The notes below the pieces were generated by a model. It saw only the letters and a program-made list of their open reading frames with translations. It searched no databases and was not told where the DNA came from. A stretch of 64,000 bases of DNA, taken from Aplectana chamaeleonis. Taxonomy: Eukaryota > Nematoda > Chromadorea > Rhabditida > Cosmocercidae. Shown here piece after piece: positions 58,894-64,000 of this stretch; position 1 is the stretch's first letter, and each line of letters opens with the position of its first letter. Position numbers and translations under genes: made by a program. Location of the stretch: the NCBI GenBank assembly GCA_029168955.1, contig JAPDOI010000214.1, forward strand, positions 744,001-808,000. The letters are read 5' to 3'.

Positions 58894-60103
58894 AAAGTTG
58901 AGTAATAGCTTTAGCTCAATTAGACGTACTCCCAAATCCCCGATCATAAATAATTCACGATTTTTCGTAACTCCTAAACCTATATATGATCAGATTTTTG
59001 ACGTCTCTTGCATATAACCTCCCATTTTTACCTCACAGCTCTATACATATATACTCTTGTAGAGCTGCAACTTGAAGACGAGTGATGAATGAGCTATATT
59101 ACCTACCGAAATATTGCAGTCATCAAAAACAGTCAGACGCCCCTATAGGTCGCATCGTACATAACACTGGTTTCGTAATACGCGTTAACATGCAATGCTA
59201 CGTCGCAGTCATACACACGGCTGCCGCAGCCAAAGTGCAACGGCGATGAGTCATAGCACAGCAGGTGCAATGGCAATCTAATTCAACCACACAAAAGGCA
59301 ATACAACAAAGATAAACACGTCACAATAACTATACATAATTATACATTATTGTTCCTACAACAAATACTTTTCAAGATTCTCCGAAACACATGCCTTGCC
59401 AAAATCATTGTTTATGTACAAAAGGCTCATCGACGGGTACCTGAGCGAGGATCCTCGCAGTTTACCACATTCCTGATTTCTACTGACATTCTTGTTGCTT
59501 CATCGGTTTTCCTTATCAATGTTTTTTTAAGCCGCGTGTGATGCATATCCACGTAAGGTATAAATAAAATAAATAAATAGCCCCTCCTTGAGGCATATTC
59601 TAAACTACACTTCTTACCCACCCATGTTTCGGTTCCGTAGCACAACGCAGGCAGCACCGTGGTGTCGAACAAACGTGCTCGTGTCTTCACATCCCTCAAT
59701 TTGTCTGTCACTTCCACTATCGATCCAAGTGTAGACCAGGCAGCTCGTCGTCTCCGTCAGATCTCCGTAGACAAGTCGTTTTGCATGTTCTTCCGAGATA
59801 GATGGAACTCCCACAAGATGAAACTCTCTATTTTCGCGCACGTTCTGCAAGACGTTCTGCACCGAGCGAGGGCTTCTTGAAAATCACCATCACTGGATGT
59901 CCCTTGCTCGGGATCGGTCGAACTGGTTGAGATGTGGTCCACACGGCGGCGACGCGCAGTGAAGATGGATCATCAAGGTATCAAGTTAGGGTACTCCTTA
60001 CCCTACTAACGAGCCTCCTGGAGTGTCAGTTTTCTTATTCTTTCTTCTTTTACTGTATAGGGTTTAGAGGCAAAGCAGTACGTTCATTTTCTATTATTGT
60101 TTT
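58894..60103. mobile_element. 1.2-kb interruption of the RTE copy
   Basis: The RTE sequence stops at about 58893 and resumes at about 60104. A 26-bp segment is found on both sides (58863-58888 and 60104-60129; ATCGTG, TATT and GCTGAA shared, 22 of 26 positions alike). It could be a target-site duplication or a repeat of the same RTE segment from two copies. The interior holds a minus-strand LINE fragment and otherwise AT-rich sequence with a TTTATTTATT tract. Confidence 0.5.
59580..59880 (-). pseudogene. LINE C-terminal fragment of another RTE-like lineage
   Basis: On the minus strand: RRRRAAWSTLG, VEVTDKLRDVKTRARLFD, TTVLPALCYGTETWVG. This is the post-RT block of a LINE group different from the surrounding RTE copy, known from nematodes by my recollection. 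A frameshift lies just before it. It ends abruptly in unrelated sequence. Confidence 0.7.
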
Positions 60104-61175
60104 ATCGTGCTATTTGCTGAATACAACACGAAACTGCAAAGGATTGTGAACCTCGTTTCGAAGTATGCCGCAGTCTATGGAGTTCGTCTTCGTCCCGACA
60201 AATGCAGGCAGATGTATGGTTTCCATTTTCGATCTAGTCTGACGCATGGACCAGGCGGCTGCCCGTGCGGGTTGGCGGCCTCACTGAAGAAGGAGGTTTC
60301 GATTCGTGCGTAGTGATCTACCGTCGCAGCCCCGTCCATTCATCAGACTAGAATCATTGCGCGAACTCTAGATCTCTCATAGTTGTCCAATGGGAGTTTC
60401 TGTGGGTGGACAACGTATCGAGCTTGTGGACGATTTCTGTTATTTGGGCTGTTTGCTGAAGAACGATGGTAGTTATGCAGCGGATATTCGACAACGATGC
60501 GCGAAAGCTACGTCTGCATTCAATTCTCTAACCAAGCGTTTGTGGTCTACTCCCATCGCGACGGAAATCATGTTGCGTGTCTACCTATCCGCTATTCCCC
60601 TATCATGATGTACGGATCGGAGACGTGGGCAGCACTGAAGACACAGATGGAAGGGTTGGATTGCACGGAGAGGAAACCTTTTGGGCGTTCACTTGTAAAT
60701 TTCTGAGCGCGTGTTTCCCATAACAAAGAACTTTACGAGGAAATCGGTTTGGTTCATGAACGTCTGACAAGAGGAAAATACCATCATCTCCCATAGCCAT
60801 CTCAAGCAGCAATGGAAAGTCGACATTGACTGTGCGGTTATAAACTAAGAGGAACTCCGGATCGTATCGTACAACACGCTCTAATACTGAGAATGTTCCA
60901 AAATACTATCTGGTAACGTCCACCTGGACGTAGGCCAAACTTCTGATGTGGTTAAAGAGGATTTGAAGTCACTGGGCATCGAAAGACTGTTCAGCTAAGA
61001 TGCTTCATTTCGCAGGAAATGGAGTAGGCAAAGTTTGATGGAATATATTCAAACTGCGGCTGAAGGCTGTGAAAAATGGACACGACTGACTACTAAGCCG
61101 GCACACCTCGGAGAAGATGCGGAATGTTACCGCGTCAGGCGGAAGTGAGCCGATTGAGTCAAGTAAGTTAGTCAA
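60104..61175 (+). pseudogene. RTE-like LINE, degraded 3' part
   Basis: Continues with LFAEYNTKLQRIVNLVSKYA, RLRPDKCRQM, then, after repeat R4, IELVDDFCYLGCLLKNDGSY and MMYGSETWAALKTQ. Stops and frameshifts accumulate towards the end. Its codon matching the stop of the 28967 element is AAA (Lys), which helps show that the other stop is a mutation. The 3' tail CCGATTGAGTCAAGTAAGTT ends near 61175. Confidence 0.82.
60220..60383 (-). repeat. Dispersed repeat R4, copy inside the RTE element
   Basis: 164 bp between ATGTATGGT and CTCTCATAG of the RTE frame. It contains GGACCAGGCGGCTGCCCGTG and GTCGCAGCCCCGTCCATTC, matching the R4 copies at 24511 and 33830. Because the host element is known, this copy defines both edges of R4. 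Confidence 0.8.
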
Positions 61176-61284
61176 TTGTCGGTAACAATAAATAGTGATG
61201 CATTTATTACGAAATTGTTACATCCAGAAACTTGAGAAAAAAGAAACTCTCCCAGAAACCGCCAAACCCTAGACTTGCACTCTG

Positions 61285-61452
61285 CTCGTTCTCCGAGCCA
61301 AATTCCGGTCCGCAATTGCGGACTACGGCTGTTGCATCATGCGAGACGTTATAATCGTGCCGGGACCAAGTGGTTCCAGCACGATTACACGTGTCGCATG
61401 ATGCAATAGCAGTAGTCCGCAAATGCGGACCGGAATTAGGCCCAGAGAACGA
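61285..61452. repeat. Hairpin element family H4
   Basis: Inverted arms of about 75 bp (AATTCCGGTCCGCAATTGCG through ATCGTGCCGGGA, and the inverse) with a 10-base loop near ACCAAGTGGT. The outer ends TCGTTCTC / GAGAACGA also pair. A half copy is at 50570. Confidence 0.88.
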
Positions 61453-61523
61453 CAGTTCACCACAACTCAAAACTTTCATTGGTAGTATTCATATTCACAA
61501 ACCCATGAAGACTCTTTGGGGTT

Positions 61524-62016
61524 GGAACTTAAAGGCACAGTCCGTACTCGGAATCGTTTTTCTGTTTTCTGCCTATATTGACAACGGTCCCACGCTGATT
61601 CCAATGATGTCTCTGAAATCGTACAAGACCCTCTAGGAACGAAGTTATGGCCCCTCGAAAATTGTGCTACGGAAGCATGGTGGACGAGTTGTACGTGACT
61701 TGTAACTTCCGTCATTTGCAACCGATGTATGCGAGCCGACCTGAATGGATAGAGAGACAGAGAATGAAGGGAAGAACGGGGCTACTGATCTGAAATCATC
61801 GCTCATCTCGCCACTGTTGAGCTCGAAAGATCGTGAAAGGGGCGTGCCAAAGTGGCTTCCGGATGTGGGAGCCCAGGGTGGCCTCCTCCTATATCTCGCT
61901 TATTCGGGGGAAATGAGGGCTCGCACTTGGCAGGTGTTATGTGGAGTGGGTCTACTTCACAATTGTGTGGAAATCTCAGATTTCGCCCCTGAGCTTGGAC
62001 TGTGCCTTTAAGTTCC
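61524..62016. mobile_element. MITE family B, copy with perfect 20-bp TIRs
   Basis: GGAACTTAAAGGCACAGTCC and GGACTGTGCCTTTAAGTTCC are exact inverses. The interior matches the copy at 46306 through GTACAAGACCCTCTAGGAAC, TTCCGTCATTTGCAACCGAT and GAATGAAGGGAAGAACGGGG. The terminal repeats differ from those of 46306 beyond TTAAAGGCAC, so the ends may have been exchanged. Confidence 0.88.
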
Positions 62017-62483
62017 TCTTCAGGCCAGAATGACCCGGAAAACCTTCTTTCAAAAATATGTACGGTGGCTAAAATAGCATAGCAATGTTCCAGTTCAGAC
62101 CAGGGCGCCCTGGAAATGTTTTTCAAAAGATTCGAATAGATGAAGTGGCATGGTGTGAAACTATGTCTTCAATTGGGCCGTTCAGTTAACCAAGGAAGGC
62201 CAAAAACTATTTGGAAGTGACGGTGTATAGTTCCTTGCTGGATCGTGTCCTGCCATACTTTTTCTGCCGAGCGTGTAATTAATCAACTTGCTTATTCGTG
62301 GATCGTGCATACTTAATCACAACTATTTTTCTTTTGATTCTCTGAAAAATTACCACGATGATCTATATGCTGTGTGGCATCTTCAAATAAGGCTTTTTTC
62401 GCTTTGTCATAGAGCAGATCCTATCATTTTCTCGAGATGCGCTTGACCTTTAAGTCGCGTAACGTGTTTTCCACTTTCGGGTC

Positions 62484-62526
62484 TCTGAAAACGGCGCTGT
62501 GCCGAAACGTTGACCAATAAAGCGTG
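62484..62526 (+). ncRNA. Decayed hammerhead-like motif, possible PLE relic
   Basis: CTGAAAA, stem CGGC/GCCG with loop GCTGT, then GAAACGTTGACCAATAAAG. Layout equals the motif at 22372, including the following AATAAAG. The second conserved G of CUGANGA is A here, so catalysis would be lost. No PLE coding sequence was seen next to it. Confidence 0.35.
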
Positions 62527-62720
62527 ACCACCTAACACACCTGGTTGGCAGAATTAAGAAATTAACTGTGCAAACATCATGCCCAGGTTAGAGGAACACC
62601 AGACATTAAGAATTTTCTCGTGCCATCCAACAATTTTTCGGCCGCCTCCCAACACCGGATGACTATGGATTAATGGAGTAAACGTCAATGTTTATTTGCA
62701 GGAGGAAGGCTACAGTGAGC

Positions 62721-62860
62721 AACATCGGCATGGGTCGTGAAGAGACTTCGCGTTCGCCGTTGAAGGTTGGCGCAAACTCGGTGCACATATGTTATAGCAT
62801 CGAGTTTGCGCCAACCTTGAACAGTGAACGCGAAGTCTCTTCACGATCCATGCCGACGTT
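62721..62860. repeat. Hairpin element family H2, copy 3
   Basis: Arms 62721-62783 and 62798-62860, from AACATCGGCATGGGTCGTGA to CACGATCCATGCCGACGTT, with only a few mismatches. The best preserved of the three H2 copies. Confidence 0.92.
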
Positions 62861-62864
62861 ACTG

Positions 62865-64000
62865 TTCGTGGGGGCTCTACCTTTTCAAGAGTGAGCGCTC
62901 GTTCTACACGCCTTTCACTGCATCATTAGTAATAAGCGCTTGCACTAAAGCAGGGAAAGTTATGCAGCTGTCTAGTGGTGAAATGTTTCATACAAAACTT
63001 CTAAAAAATGAACGAGCCCAAATGGTGTCAGTATCATCTCATTCTGTAGTTAATTTGTTCTATAAAGCGTTGCAGAAATTTTGAACGCTACAGCACAGTG
63101 CAGTTCAAATCTTTTTGAAATTTTTTTTTGGTTTACGTGTGTTTTCAAATAGTCTGAATTAGCTCAAATTGGTGAGAAACGTACCATGCACCGCTGAGAA
63201 GCGCTACCATTAAAGATTAGGTTGGACGTGTGCAAATATATTGCGTTTCATAACCAAAGAATCACCGGTGAAAACAGCATCTCCGGAGAAAATAGAACTC
63301 TCATCACATTGTGGGTGTGATTTTTGGATTTGAAGTCTAAAATAATTGCGGAGTACATGTTTGTTACCATATACCTCAATTTCGTGTTTTACAGCAACAA
63401 TTTATCCATAAACACACCGGTTAATAACCATAGCATACTCAGTTTAAATCTATTTTGGTTATGAGAAATCATGACAGTGTTTATAGTTCGTCGGTCCTTA
63501 ACGTTGACCAGCAACATCGAGGTGTTGCTAAGGCACATTCGCAGCCACGTTTTTAGTGTGAAAGATCTGATACCGCTCTAAGTCGACCTTCACCTTCAGA
63601 AGGGAGAAACCTGGTCATTGTTACCACTAGCTTCCTTTGCAAGAACATCACAGAGGTTTTTCATAGTTCTGAATACGGGTGTGCAAACTGATCGCGTCAA
63701 GGTAGCAGCTTTACGCGTTATTGGCCACTCCCGTATTGGTCGACTAACGTTGTTGTTAGTGATGTTGCCTTGCTGGAAAACACTGTCGTCTATTAATAGC
63801 TGCAGACGCCTGATCCATCGAGCTTCAATTGATTTATGAAGGAACATCTTCTCGACACTTACTTTCACCTCATACGAACCCTTTCTCGTGAAAAATGAAA
63901 TTCTTCAACCTTTGCAGACTTTGGCTGTGTTGTACATAGCAATTCAAACATTGTTCTTGTTCTTGTAATCATCGATGGACTTGACTATCTGCTATAAAAA
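62865..64000. other. Stretch without recognised genes
   Basis: A 90-codon minus frame (63596-63868) is the longest. It has no known domain or copy elsewhere. Nothing else stood out. Confidence 0.4.

Overview
This is a repeat-dominated stretch of a eukaryotic nuclear genome. The LINE retrotransposons are of the RTE-like type that I know from strongylid nematodes (hookworms and relatives), and the few plausible splice sites have the nematode form (TTTCAG acceptor, GTAAGT donor). The organism call is an inference from family knowledge; no search was run. I see no complete host gene, no rRNA gene and no intact tRNA gene. Most long open frames either lie in repeats or belong to mobile elements.

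Layout. 1-4385 is the right end of a 21-bp satellite that keeps long open frames on both strands. 4745-14250 holds foldback and tRNA-derived repeats, a G/C-run inverted block, an (AAT)n microsatellite and a broken LINE 3' half (11065-12160). 14675-18530 has a long foldback and a 0.5-kb MITE. 18789-22466 is the centrepiece: a Penelope-like element (PLE) with an intact 684-codon reverse transcriptase/GIY-YIG frame, about 1.3-kb inverted pseudo-LTRs that are nearly identical, a 12-bp target-site duplication and a hammerhead-ribozyme-like core in each pseudo-LTR. 22950-25900 has another MITE, a CR1/Jockey-like LINE tail and a small TIR element. 28967-31975 is a 5'-truncated RTE element split by one stop codon. 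33617-34790 is an inverted copy of the CR1-like block. 35800-39240 is a cluster of hairpin (foldback) elements. 42253-45432 is a second, nearly full-length RTE-type element with a target-site duplication, several nonsense mutations and a lost catalytic Asp. 45500-48731 holds three MITEs. 50570-53580 has foldbacks and a 42-bp AT-rich satellite. 54941-55165 may be the last two exons of a host gene. 55890-61180 is a nest of degraded RTE pieces with secondary insertions. 61285-62860 has more hairpin elements and a decayed hammerhead-like motif.

How it works together. The only machinery that looks potentially functional is the PLE, whose frame supplies both reverse transcriptase and endonuclease. 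The remaining elements look like passengers or fossils. The MITEs have no transposase in this window. The RTE elements carry disabling mutations. Several near-perfect hairpins could be sources of small RNA if transcribed, but transcription cannot be judged from sequence alone.
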